In this document: piece after piece, positions 33,545-41,647 of the stretch
Layout: each line of letters starts with the position of its first letter
How positions within the stretch are numbered: the first letter of the stretch is position 1
From: Oscillospiraceae bacterium
Lineage (GTDB): Bacteria; Bacillota; Clostridia; Oscillospirales; Ruminococcaceae
Reading direction: 5' to 3'
Assembly (NCBI GenBank): GCA_025757985.1
Contig: CP107210.1
Coordinates: 620,001-684,000 of the forward strand
Length of the DNA stretch: 64,000 nt
The notes under the pieces: model-generated
The model's database searches: none
Told to the model about the DNA's origin: nothing
What the model saw: only the letters and a program-made list of their open reading frames with translations
Made by a program: the position numbers and the translations under genes

Positions 33545-33607
33545 AAAAAACGGAATCAGCATTTCTGCATGATTCCGCACTCTGATTTTATATTTTGAGG
33601 TTCGATC

Positions 33608-34678
33608 GTGAGCAGTTATATTGATGTGGCCCATCCGGAGCGTCATGCGCCGTATCTGGATATTCCCGATGATGTAATTGAATATCTTCACTATCTGGAT
33701 TTTGTAAAGCTGCGCTCCCCGCGCACTGTCAACGGATACTATCTTGACCTGCGCGGCTTTTTCCGCTTTATGATGCAGCGCTGGCAGCGCGTGGCCGATA
33801 CCACGCCGCCCGATGAGATCACGCTGACCAGCATCACCACCGCCGATATTGCGCAGATTACCAAAAGAGACCTCTTTGACTATCTGGATCACGCCCGCAA
33901 CGCGGACAACGGCCCCAAGGCCCGCGCCCGTAAGCTGAGCTCGCTGAGGGGCTTTTTCCACTATATGTGTACGCAGGTCAACAAGCTGACAACCAACCCC
34001 ACGGAAAACATCAGCCTCGGCACACCCCAAAAGGCGCTGCCCAAATACCTGACCGAGACCGAGGCCGTCACCTTGCTGAGCCATATACAAAGTGATTTCT
34101 ACACGCGGGATTATTGCATTATAACGCTGTTTTTGAATTGTGGTATGCGGTTGGCCGAGCTGGTCACGATCAACATGGGCGATTTCCGCGATGACACCAT
34201 CCGCATAACCGGCAAAGGCAATAAAGAGCGGCTCGTCTATCTGAACAACGCCTGTCTGGACGCCCTGCAGCGCTACCGGAAGGACCGCGCTTCCCTGCCG
34301 AATCTTGTAGACAAGGATGCACTGTTTATCTCCAACCGCACCGGCAAGCGGCTTTCGGCGCGCCGGGTCGAGCAGATCGTAGCCCGCTGCCTGCAAAGTG
34401 CCGGTTTGAGCGGTCGCGGATTTTCCCCGCACAAGCTGCGCCATACCGCCGCCACGCTTATGTATCAGGGCGGCGTTGATATGCTGGCGCTGAAAGAAAT
34501 ATTAGGGCACGAAAATGTCTCTACCACGCAGATCTACACCCACATCAACCGCGAACAGCTGAAAAGAGCCGTTGCCGCCTCCCCGCTGGCCAGCCAGAAG
34601 TATGTGGAGGAAAAGCCCTCATCGCCCGCTGCCGACAGCGAGGACGAGGACGCCCCCGACAGCACTGACGGCCGCTGA
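33608..34678 (+). CDS. XerC/XerD-like tyrosine recombinase
   Basis: A 356-residue integrase. It has an N-terminal SAM-like DNA-binding domain (about 20-130) and a catalytic domain with the first arginine in GMRLAEL near 180, lysine in GKGNKERLVYL near 200, HKLRHTAA near 280, LGHENVSTTQIYTH near 305 and the tyrosine in the last of these. An acidic tail (about 335-356) is extra. The start is GTG with a GAGG site. It could be the chromosomal dimer-resolution recombinase or an orphan; only one is present here. Confidence 0.85.
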   Translation: MSSYIDVAHPERHAPYLDIPDDVIEYLHYLDFVKLRSPRTVNGYYLDLRGFFRFMMQRWQRVADTTPPDEITLTSITTADIAQITKRDLFDYLDHARNADNGPKARARKLSSLRGFFHYMCTQVNKLTTNPTENISLGTPQKALPKYLTETEAVTLLSHIQSDFYTRDYCIITLFLNCGMRLAELVTINMGDFRDDTIRITGKGNKERLVYLNNACLDALQRYRKDRASLPNLVDKDALFISNRTGKRLSARRVEQIVARCLQSAGLSGRGFSPHKLRHTAATLMYQGGVDMLALKEILGHENVSTTQIYTHINREQLKRAVAASPLASQKYVEEKPSSPAADSEDEDAPDSTDGR

Positions 34679-35263
34679 CAAAACTATTGCAGCCGCAAAA
34701 CGGCTCAAAAGCCGCCGCACGGTCCCCGGCGTTTCCCTTGTGGCGCGACCCCGCGCAGCACAGAACAGCTGTGCCGCCAACTGCGCCGACCACCCGGCCA
34801 GCCACAGACACAACAGCAGCATAGCAACATCCGATACAGCCGTATCGCAGCGGTAGCGCAGCAGTCCTGCCGCACCGTCAGCCGCTGCCACGGAGGCCGC
34901 ACAGAAGCCGAGAAATCCCCCGCGCGCCGCAAAAAACAGCACCAGCAGGCCAATGCCCCAGATACAGAACCCGCACAAAAGCACTGCGCAAAGCTGCAGT
35001 GCCCCCACCGCAAACCGTGCCCCGAAAGCCGCCGCAAAAGCTGTGCCTTCGGGGCTTTCTGTGTACCAGACTGCCAGCTGTTGGCCCAGTGCCGTGGCGC
35101 CGTCCCGGCCCATCCATATACCCGGCAGATACCCAGCAAGAAACGCCGCGCCAAGCCAGACAACGCAGTCCGGCTGCCGCCCCGACACGGTTTTACGCTT
35201 CGGCTCCTTGGTTCGCAGCTGCGGCAGCGCAGGCAGACGCAGTGCCGTCCGAGCCGCCCGCAT
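34619..35263 (-). CDS. SpoIIM-like membrane protein (tentative)
   Basis: A 214-residue protein with about five membrane helices and an alanine-rich composition. The middle segment VLFFAARGGFLGFCAASVA resembles the SpoIIM family core with its conserved glycines, and the length equals that of Bacillus SpoIIM. SpoIIM with SpoIID and SpoIIP drives engulfment during sporulation. The similarity is weak, so this is tentative. Its start overlaps the TIGR04086 stop as ATGA. Its last 60 bases overlap the XerC-like gene on the other strand. Confidence 0.5.
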   Translation of the reverse strand: MRAARTALRLPALPQLRTKEPKRKTVSGRQPDCVVWLGAAFLAGYLPGIWMGRDGATALGQQLAVWYTESPEGTAFAAAFGARFAVGALQLCAVLLCGFCIWGIGLLVLFFAARGGFLGFCAASVAAADGAAGLLRYRCDTAVSDVAMLLLCLWLAGWSAQLAAQLFCAARGRATRETPGTVRRLLSRFAAAIVLSAAVSAVGGVLVLAVGSGR

Positions 35264-35676
35264 CAGCGGTTTGTCCGCAGGGCTGTTACCGCACTACCCA
35301 GCAGACCTCCCAGAAGCAGAGCAATCGGCAGCATCACATTACTGCCCTGCCAGTTTACCTCTCCGCCCGCGAGCAGTGATGCTCCCAGCAGACAAGCCGT
35401 ATAAAACACACCGCAGCCCAGCCCGCACAGAAGCAGCTTTTCCCTGCACTGATGCGCCAGAACTGCAGCGGATACTGCCGCCCCCGCTGCAGCTGCCATA
35501 CAGGCCATCGGCCGCACGAGGCCCAGCGGCAGCGCCGTATGCGTCAGCAAAAACGCACACGCCGCCAACAACAGCATACAGCTTCCCACACCGCAGCCAA
35601 AGGCAGCCAACAGCACAGCAGCCGTTGTTTTTCGGCGCGCCGCTCTGGGCGGCTTGCGCAGATTTTTTCCAGCCAT
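35263..35676 (-). CDS. TIGR04086 family membrane protein
   Basis: A 137-residue protein with a basic N-terminus (AGKNLRKPPRAARRK) and four membrane helices. Position just after yajC and layout match the TIGR04086 family, which is found in Firmicutes next to yajC; function unknown. The ATG directly follows the U-tract of the yajC terminator, with GGGGGCG of the hairpin arm as the only purine-rich site. Confidence 0.7.
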   Translation of the reverse strand: MAGKNLRKPPRAARRKTTAAVLLAAFGCGVGSCMLLLAACAFLLTHTALPLGLVRPMACMAAAAGAAVSAAVLAHQCREKLLLCGLGCGVFYTACLLGASLLAGGEVNWQGSNVMLPIALLLGGLLGSAVTALRTNR

Positions 35677-35719
35677 AAAAAACGCCCCCTTGCACAGTCA
35701 ACACTATGCAAGGGGGCGT
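35677..35719 (-). terminator. Terminator between yajC and the TIGR04086 gene
   Basis: A 12-13-bp stem (arms at about 35682-35694 and 35707-35719) is followed on the minus strand by six U at 35677-35682, which run straight into the ATG at 35676. Downstream expression must rely on read-through or another promoter. Confidence 0.88.
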
Positions 35720-35734
35720 GTGTATTATGCCTGC

Positions 35735-36085
35735 TTACTTCTTGACAGGGGCAGACTTGCTGTCCTTGCCGGTGTCCAGCTTCTCCACAGAAGAAATTGC
35801 AGAGCGGCGGAAGCGGATCTTGGTGCGGTCGCTGCCGGTCTCGATAACGAGGGTGTCGTCCTTGTCGGCGATGGCGCAGACAATGCCAACAATACCACCG
35901 ATGGTGGTGACCTTGTCACCGATCTCAATGGAGTTGCGCATGGCAGCATCCTTCTTGTCCTGACGCTTCTGCGGCAGGTAGATCAGAACGATCATAAAGA
36001 CGATAATCAGAACCATCGGCAGGAAGCTGATCAGCATTTCTGCGGTAGTGGCCGTGCCGGCAGCGGCATTCAAAAACTGGATCAT
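35735..36085 (-). CDS. yajC: Preprotein translocase subunit YajC
   Basis: A 116-residue protein with one membrane helix (about 18-38, ending IYLPQKRQDKK) and a soluble SH3-like part with IEIGDKVTTIGGIVG. YajC is an accessory of the SecDF complex at the membrane. secD and secF do not follow here. It has its own promoter. Confidence 0.93.
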   Translation of the reverse strand: MIQFLNAAAGTATTAEMLISFLPMVLIIVFMIVLIYLPQKRQDKKDAAMRNSIEIGDKVTTIGGIVGIVCAIADKDDTLVIETGSDRTKIRFRRSAISSVEKLDTGKDSKSAPVKK

Positions 36086-36120
36086 AGCAAGTATACTCCT
36101 TAAAAATAACGATTTCTTCT

Positions 36121-36149
36121 ATTATATCGAATCAGTGTGCATTGTGCAA
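36121..36149 (-). promoter_or_regulatory. Sigma-A promoter for yajC
   Basis: Minus strand TTGCAC (36144-36149), 17-base spacer, TATAAT (36121-36126). Confidence 0.75.
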
Positions 36150-36165
36150 GCGTTTTGTCAAAAAA

Positions 36166-37299
36166 TCAGATGCGGGTGTCAAGTTTATGCACATAGGTAT
36201 CGTGGAACTGCTGGAAGGTGCCGTTGTCCAGCGCCTCGCGGATGCGCTCCATCAGGTGATTGTAGAAATACAAGTTGTGCATAACCGCCAGACGCATGCC
36301 CAGCAGTTCATCCGCCTTCTGCAGATGGCGGATGTAGGCGCGGGAGAAATTGCGGCAGACCGGGCAGTCGCAGTGCGGGTCGATAGGCGATTCGTCGCGC
36401 TCATACTTCAGATTTTTGATGTTGATGACGCCGTCCCAAGTAAACAGATGGCCGTGGCGGGCGTTGCGGCTGGGCATAACACAGTCAAACAAATCCACAC
36501 CGCGGTATACGCCCTCGATGATATTGCCGGGCGTACCGACGCCCATCAGGTAGCGGATCTTGTCCTTGGGGGCAAACGGCTCCACCGCAGAGATGATGTC
36601 GTACATTACCTCTGCAGGCTCACCCACAGCCAGACCGCCGATGGCATAGCCGTCCATATCGTACTCCGCGATCTGCTTCATATGCTCTACACGCAGATCC
36701 GCGAAGGTGCAGCCCTGATTGATGCCGAACAACAGCTGATCCGGGTTGACTGCCTTTTCTTCATGCTTCAGACGGTTCATCTCCGCCTTGCAGCGCAGCA
36801 GCCAGCGCGCCGTGCGGGCGCAGCTGTTTTTGGCATATTCATAGGTTGCCGGGTTTTCAACACACTCATCAAAGGCCATGGCGATGGTGGAGCCCAGATT
36901 AGCCTGGATCTGCATGCTCTGCTCCGGGCCCATAAAGATCCGGTGTCCGTCCAGATGAGAGTTGAAGGTCACGCCTTCCTCGGTGATCTGGCGCAGCTTG
37001 GCCAGACTGAACACCTGAAATCCGCCGCTGTCCGTCAGGATGGGGCCGCCCCATTTTGTGAATTTGTGCAGGCCGCCCATATCGGCCACCAGCTTATCAC
37101 CCGGACGCAGATGCAGATGATAGGTGTTGCACAGCATGACCTGTGCGCGGATATCCTTGAGATCCAGCGCCGAAAGACCGCCCTTGATGGCAGCGGCCGT
37201 GGCAACATTCTGGAACGCGGGGGTCTGTACCGTACCGTGGACCGTGGTAAACTCACCGCGGCGGGCGGCACCTTCCTGTTTGATAAGGCGGTAAGGCAT
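36166..37299 (-). CDS. tgt: tRNA-guanine transglycosylase
   Basis: A 377-residue protein of normal length. It has the ILTDSGGFQVFSL motif near 90, the DVFDCVMPSRNARHG-type active site (here VDLFDCVMPSRNARHG) near 275, and the zinc ligands in CDCPVCRNFSRAYIRHL near 320. It exchanges guanine for preQ1 at the wobble base in queuosine synthesis. ATG at 37299 follows GGAG; in-frame starts at 37314 and 37410 lack sites. A promoter and a terminator-like hairpin lie between queA and this gene. Confidence 0.96.
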   Translation of the reverse strand: MPYRLIKQEGAARRGEFTTVHGTVQTPAFQNVATAAAIKGGLSALDLKDIRAQVMLCNTYHLHLRPGDKLVADMGGLHKFTKWGGPILTDSGGFQVFSLAKLRQITEEGVTFNSHLDGHRIFMGPEQSMQIQANLGSTIAMAFDECVENPATYEYAKNSCARTARWLLRCKAEMNRLKHEEKAVNPDQLLFGINQGCTFADLRVEHMKQIAEYDMDGYAIGGLAVGEPAEVMYDIISAVEPFAPKDKIRYLMGVGTPGNIIEGVYRGVDLFDCVMPSRNARHGHLFTWDGVINIKNLKYERDESPIDPHCDCPVCRNFSRAYIRHLQKADELLGMRLAVMHNLYFYNHLMERIREALDNGTFQQFHDTYVHKLDTRI

Positions 37300-37329
37300 A
37301 GATACTATCTCCATTTTATATATTGTCCG

Positions 37330-37365
37330 AAAAAAGCGGCGCAGAGGGCTTTTCCCCGCACCGCC
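37330..37365 (-). terminator. Terminator-like hairpin in the tgt leader
   Basis: Arms at 37336-37342 and 37358-37364 (one G-U pair) with additional G-C pairing inside, followed on the minus strand by six T. It may end queA transcripts or attenuate tgt. Confidence 0.7.
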
Positions 37366-37374
37366 TAATAGAAT

Positions 37375-37403
37375 ATTATAGAAGAAAACCGATGATTCGT
37401 CAA
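37375..37403 (-). promoter_or_regulatory. Sigma-A promoter for tgt
   Basis: Minus strand TTGACG (37398-37403), 17-base spacer, TATAAT (37375-37380). The expected start point is only a few bases before the hairpin at 37330-37365. Confidence 0.7.
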
Positions 37404-37410
37404 CCGGCAA

Positions 37411-38439
37411 TCAGCGAATGAACATCGCATCACCGAAGCTGAAGAAGCGGTATTTTTGCTCAACAGCGGTCTTATAGGCAGCCATCGTCTTATCATAGCC
37501 GTAGAAGGCGGCAATCAGCATGATAAGGGTGCTTTCCGGCAGATGGAAGTTTGTGATCAGGCCGTCAATGGCGTGCAGCTCGATGCCGGGATAAATAAAG
37601 ATGCTGGTGTTGCCGCTGCAGGGCACGATCTTACCGTAGCGATCCCAGACGGCTTCCAGCGTGCGGCAGCTGGTTGTGCCGACAGCAATCACGCGATGGC
37701 CCGCCGCACGGGTCTCATTGATAAGCTTCGCAGTCTCCTCGCTGACAGAGTACCACTCGCTGTGCATTTGATGGTCCTCAATGTCCTCCTCATTCACAGG
37801 GCGGAAGGTGCCAAGCCCGACATGCAGCGTAACCTCGGCAATGTTCACCCCGCGGGAGCGGATAGTATCCATCAGCTGCGGGGTAAAATGCAGGCCGGCC
37901 GTCGGCGCGGCGGCACTGCCAAGCTCCTTGGCATAGACGGTCTGGTACTGGCTTTGATCCTCAAGCTGCTTCGTGATGTAGGGCGGCAGCGGCATTTTGC
38001 CGAACTCGTCCAGCTTCTCATACAAAGTCTCTGTATCATAGCTGAAAGTTACATGCTTGTTGCCGTCCGGCAGCGTCTCGTCCACCACGGCAGTCAGGCT
38101 GCCGTCACCGAATTCCACCTTTGTGCCGGGCTGCATCCGCTTGCCGGGGCGGGCCAGACACTCCCATGTATCGCCCTTGACCTGACGCAGCAGCAGCAGC
38201 TCACAAACCGCACCCGTGGGAACCTTGGTGCCCATCAGGCGGGCGGGCAGGACCTTGGAGTTGTTGACCACCAGCAGATCGCCTTTTTCCAGATAGTGGG
38301 GCAGCTCATGGAATACCGAGTGCAGGATCTTATCGTTCTTGCGGTCCAGCACCATCAGGCGGGCAGCGTCCCGCGGGTCAGCGGGTTCCTGCGCGATCAA
38401 CTCTTTAGGCAGGTCATACCAGAAATCTTTTTTCAACAT
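37411..38439 (-). CDS. queA: S-adenosylmethionine:tRNA ribosyltransferase-isomerase
   Basis: A 342-residue protein. Family landmarks are FWYDLPKELIAQEPADPRD at the start (landmark LIAQEP), LLVVNNSKVLPARL near 55, APTAGLHFT near 195 and FHLPESTLIMLIAAF near 300. It makes epoxyqueuosine from preQ1-tRNA, the step after Tgt, so queA and tgt form a queuosine unit that salvages preQ1. The ATG follows AAAAAGGATG. It is divergent from the lysine riboswitch promoter. Confidence 0.96.
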   Translation of the reverse strand: MLKKDFWYDLPKELIAQEPADPRDAARLMVLDRKNDKILHSVFHELPHYLEKGDLLVVNNSKVLPARLMGTKVPTGAVCELLLLRQVKGDTWECLARPGKRMQPGTKVEFGDGSLTAVVDETLPDGNKHVTFSYDTETLYEKLDEFGKMPLPPYITKQLEDQSQYQTVYAKELGSAAAPTAGLHFTPQLMDTIRSRGVNIAEVTLHVGLGTFRPVNEEDIEDHQMHSEWYSVSEETAKLINETRAAGHRVIAVGTTSCRTLEAVWDRYGKIVPCSGNTSIFIYPGIELHAIDGLITNFHLPESTLIMLIAAFYGYDKTMAAYKTAVEQKYRFFSFGDAMFIR

Positions 38440-38476
38440 GATTTTTCATCCTTTTTCACTTTAAAGCGATATTATC

Positions 38477-38505
38477 TTGACATTCGTTCCGGGGCATACT
38501 ATAAT
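38477..38505 (+). promoter_or_regulatory. Consensus sigma-A promoter for the lysine operon
   Basis: TTGACA at 38477-38482 and TATAAT at 38500-38505, 17 bases apart, both perfect. Confidence 0.92.
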
Positions 38506-38510
38506 GAATC

Positions 38511-38734
38511 CAAACACAGAGGCGCGAAGTGCATCAGTACCGGTTTCTTTATTCCCTGCCAAGGGCGGAAACGGGAAAGGGTCCTTCGCCGAAGGGGATG
38601 CGCGGCACGCATCTTCCTGGGTCCGTAGCCGAACAGGTGCGGGACTGTCACACCGCAAAACGGTGTGTTGCGCTGTGTTATATGCAATATGATATTATAT
38701 TGCATTTTGTGCCGGTTTTCAAGCCGGTTTTTTT
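38511..38734 (+). ncRNA. Lysine riboswitch (L box)
   Basis: The leader carries L-box landmarks in order: AGAGGCGCGAAGTGCATCAG near 38519, a GGAAACGGGAAAGGGTCC segment, CGCCGAAGGGGATGCGC near 38588, and GTAGCCGAACAGGTG near 38624. A 6-bp stem with a tetraloop at 38712-38727 followed by seven T at 38728-38734 is the terminator. Lysine binding should favour termination and turn off asd, dapA, dapB and the following genes. Confidence 0.9.
38712..38734 (+). terminator. Expression-platform terminator of the lysine riboswitch
   Basis: CCGGTT and AGCCGG arms close a TTCA loop, followed by T7. Confidence 0.8.
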
Positions 38735-38807
38735 ATTATCTGTGCAAAATTTCGTTTGGACTGCATAGATATTGGGAAGGGTTTGTGAAAGGAAGGTCTT
38801 AGTCAGG

Positions 38808-39884
38808 ATGAAACAGTACAATGTTGGTGTCATCGGTGCAACCGGTATGGTCGGTCAGCGCTTTATCACGCTGCTGGAAAATCACCCTTGGTTCAATCTG
38901 GTTACCCTTGCAGCCAGCGCACGCAGCGCAGGCAAAACCTATGAGGAGGCCGTCGGCAGCCGCTGGCTCATGACGACCCCCATGCCCGAGAGCGTCAAGA
39001 AGATGGTCGTGCTGGATGCCGCCAATGTTGAGGAGGTCGCATCCAAAGTCGATTTCGTTTTCTGCGCCGTCAACATGAAGAAGGAGGAGATCAAGGCACT
39101 GGAGGAGGCCTACGCCAAGGCCGAGTGCCCCGTTGTCTCCAACAACAGCGCACACCGCTTTACCCCTGATGTGCCGATGGTCGTGCCTGAGATCAACGCC
39201 GACCATATCGAGATCATCCCCGCACAGCGCAAGCGTCTGGGCACCAAGCGCGGCTTTGTGGCCGTCAAGTCCAACTGCAGCCTGCAGAGCTATGTGCCTG
39301 CCCTGCATCCCCTGCGCAAATACGGCATCTCGGATGTGCTGGTCTGCACCTATCAGGCTATCTCCGGTGCCGGCAAAACGTTTGAAACCTTCCCCGACAT
39401 TCTCGACAACGTCATCCCCTACATCGGCGGCGAAGAGGAAAAGAGCGAGCAGGAGCCGCTGAAGCTGTGGGGTCATATCGAGGGCGATCGGATTGTGTCC
39501 GCAGATGCCCCCCGCTTCACGGCGCAGTGCCTGCGTGTTCCCGTTTCTGACGGCCACATGGGCGCCGTCTTTGTACGCTTTGAAAATAAGCCGACCAAGG
39601 AAGAGGTTCTGCAGGCATGGAAGGAATTCCACGGCCCCGCACAGGATCTGAATCTGCCCAGCGCCCCCAAGCAGTTCCTGCACTATTTTGAGGAAAACGA
39701 CCGTCCGCAGCCGAAGCTTGACCGTATGCTGGAGAACGGCATGTCTGTCAGCATCGGACGCCTGCGCGAGGATAACCAGTACGATTACAAATTTGTCTGC
39801 CTGTCTCACAACACACTGCGCGGCGCGGCAGGCGGCGCTGTTCTGCTGGCCGAGCTGCTGGCCGCCAAGGGCTATTTTGACTGA
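38808..39884 (+). CDS. asd: Aspartate-semialdehyde dehydrogenase
   Basis: A 358-residue protein. It has the nucleotide motif GVIGATGMVGQRF at 7-19 and the catalytic cysteine C157 in KSNCSLQSYVPAL, with ISGAGKTFE near 188. The sequence resembles the longer archaeal/fungal-type enzyme found in many Clostridia. It makes aspartate semialdehyde for lysine, diaminopimelate, threonine and methionine. ATG at 38808 is chosen over 38772. Confidence 0.95.
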   Translation: MKQYNVGVIGATGMVGQRFITLLENHPWFNLVTLAASARSAGKTYEEAVGSRWLMTTPMPESVKKMVVLDAANVEEVASKVDFVFCAVNMKKEEIKALEEAYAKAECPVVSNNSAHRFTPDVPMVVPEINADHIEIIPAQRKRLGTKRGFVAVKSNCSLQSYVPALHPLRKYGISDVLVCTYQAISGAGKTFETFPDILDNVIPYIGGEEEKSEQEPLKLWGHIEGDRIVSADAPRFTAQCLRVPVSDGHMGAVFVRFENKPTKEEVLQAWKEFHGPAQDLNLPSAPKQFLHYFEENDRPQPKLDRMLENGMSVSIGRLREDNQYDYKFVCLSHNTLRGAAGGAVLLAELLAAKGYFD

Positions 39885-39923
39885 TTCGATACAAAGCAAC
39901 GCTTTGGTGTAAGGAGAATTTGT

Positions 39924-40814
39924 ATGAAGAAACCCGTTTTTACAGGAGCCGCTGTGGCCATCATTACCCCGATGCACGCGGACGGCAGCGTCAACTATGA
40001 CGAGCTGGGCCGCATTATCGAGGATCAGATTGCCCACAGCACCGATGCCATTGTCATCTGCGGCACTACCGGTGAGTCCCCGACGATGACCGACGAGGAG
40101 CATACCGAGTGCATCCGCTATGCCGTCAAAAAAGTGGCCGGGCGCGTTCCCGTAGTGGCGGGCACCGGCTCCAACGATACAAAGTATGCGATCTGGCTAT
40201 CCCAGCAGGCCGAGGCCGATGGTGCCGATGCCCTGCTGCTGGTCACCCCCTACTACAACAAGGCCAGTCAGGCGGGCCTGATTGCCCACTACACGGCCAT
40301 TGCGGATGCTGTGCATCTGCCCTGCATCCTCTACAATGTGCCCAGCCGCACCGGCTGCAACCTGACCCCGGCCACGCTGGCGGAGCTTGCCAAGCACCCC
40401 AACATCAACGCCGTTAAGGAGGCCAGCGGCAACATCAGTCAGGTGGCGGAGATCGCCGCCCTCTGCGGTGATGAGCTGAACCTCTACTCCGGCAATGATG
40501 ATCAGATCGTCCCGCTGCTGGCGCTGGGCGGCAAGGGTGTTATCAGCGTGCTGTCCAATGTGGCACCGCAGTACACCCACGACATCTGCGCCAAGTGGTT
40601 TGCCAGTGATTTTGATGAGAGCCTTGCGATGCAGCTGAAGGCGCTGCCCCTCATCAAGGCCCTGTTTGCCGATGTAAACCCCATCCCGGTCAAGTGGGCC
40701 ATGAACCGTCTGGGATGGCAGGCCGGCGAATGCCGTCTGCCGCTTGTGGCCCCCTGCGCAGCCGTACAGGCACAGCTGGAAAAGGCTCTGCAGGATTTCG
40801 GCCTGCTGAAATAA
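39924..40814 (+). CDS. dapA: 4-hydroxy-tetrahydrodipicolinate synthase
   Basis: A 296-residue TIM-barrel aldolase. It has CGTTGESPTM near 47, the YNVPSRTGC tyrosine motif near 135 and the Schiff-base lysine in VKEASGN near 164. It condenses pyruvate with aspartate semialdehyde. It follows asd by 39 bases with a TAAGGAG site and is followed by a terminator-like hairpin. Confidence 0.96.
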   Translation: MKKPVFTGAAVAIITPMHADGSVNYDELGRIIEDQIAHSTDAIVICGTTGESPTMTDEEHTECIRYAVKKVAGRVPVVAGTGSNDTKYAIWLSQQAEADGADALLLVTPYYNKASQAGLIAHYTAIADAVHLPCILYNVPSRTGCNLTPATLAELAKHPNINAVKEASGNISQVAEIAALCGDELNLYSGNDDQIVPLLALGGKGVISVLSNVAPQYTHDICAKWFASDFDESLAMQLKALPLIKALFADVNPIPVKWAMNRLGWQAGECRLPLVAPCAAVQAQLEKALQDFGLLK

Positions 40815-40819
40815 TTCGC

Positions 40820-40853
40820 AGCCGACCCTCCGTCCGGTACGGGTCGGCTTTTT
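40820..40853 (+). terminator. Terminator-like hairpin between dapA and dapB
   Basis: Perfect 9-bp arms (40820-40828 and 40841-40849) are followed by four T. Because dapB lies just behind, it probably terminates only part of the transcripts or protects the 3' end. Confidence 0.7.
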
Positions 40854-40879
40854 GTGTTTTTGTGAAAGGAATGGCAACA

Positions 40880-41647
40880 ATGACGGATATCATCATTCAG
40901 GGTATCTGCGGCCGCATGGGGCGCGCCCTGCTGGAGAAAATCGGTGTACGGGACGATTGCCGTGTCGTCGCCGGTGTGGACCGCGAGCCGGGGCATCTGG
41001 GCGAGATCCCCATCTTCTCCGACTTTGATGCGCTGCCCTGCCGCGGCGTTATCATCGACTTTTCCTCTCCCGCCGGGGCTGTGGCTGCAGCACAGTATGG
41101 CGCAGCCAACGGTCTGCCCTGCGTGATCTGTTCCACCGGTCTTTCCAAGGCGGACGAGGCCGTGCTGGAGGCCGCCAGCGCCAAAACGCCGATCTTCCGC
41201 AGCGCCAACATGTCGGTGGGCGTCAATGTACTGATCGAGCTGGCGCGTCAGGCCACAAAGCTTCTGGGCGGCGAGTTTGACATCGAGATCATCGAAAAGC
41301 ACCACCATAACAAGCTGGATGCCCCCAGCGGCACCGCACTGATGATTGCCGATGCCATCAACGCCGAGGCTGACGGCCGGTATGAGTATGTCTACGACCG
41401 CACTCAGGTCCGCCAAAAGCGCGGCGCGCAGGAGCTGGGCATCAGCTCGGTGCGCGGCGGCGGCATTGTAGGCGAGCACGATGTCCTTTTCTGCGGCCCT
41501 GACGAGGTCGTCACGCTGAGCCACAGCGCGGGAAGCCGCGGTGTCTTTGCTGACGGTGCCGTGCAGGCTGCGCTCTACATTGCGGCTCTTGCCCCGGGCT
41601 ACTATACCATGACCGATCTGCTGCGGGGTAAGCTGTTATGCGAATGA
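40880..41647 (+). CDS. dapB: 4-hydroxy-tetrahydrodipicolinate reductase
   Basis: A 255-residue protein. It has an N-terminal GICGRMGRALL Rossmann motif, the catalytic EKHHHNKLDAPSGTA near 145 and a C-terminal HSAGSRGVFADGA. It reduces the DapA product using NAD(P)H. ATG at 40880 is favoured because AAGGA lies 10 bases before it; ATG at 40871 is too close. It overlaps the next gene by 10 bases. Confidence 0.95.
   Translation: MTDIIIQGICGRMGRALLEKIGVRDDCRVVAGVDREPGHLGEIPIFSDFDALPCRGVIIDFSSPAGAVAAAQYGAANGLPCVICSTGLSKADEAVLEAASAKTPIFRSANMSVGVNVLIELARQATKLLGGEFDIEIIEKHHHNKLDAPSGTALMIADAINAEADGRYEYVYDRTQVRQKRGAQELGISSVRGGGIVGEHDVLFCGPDEVVTLSHSAGSRGVFADGAVQAALYIAALAPGYYTMTDLLRGKLLCE

Noticed and set aside
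37330..37365. PreQ1 riboswitch before tgt
   Set aside because: The position is suggestive but the sequence does not contain the preQ1-I aptamer pattern as I know it, so only a terminator-like hairpin is listed.
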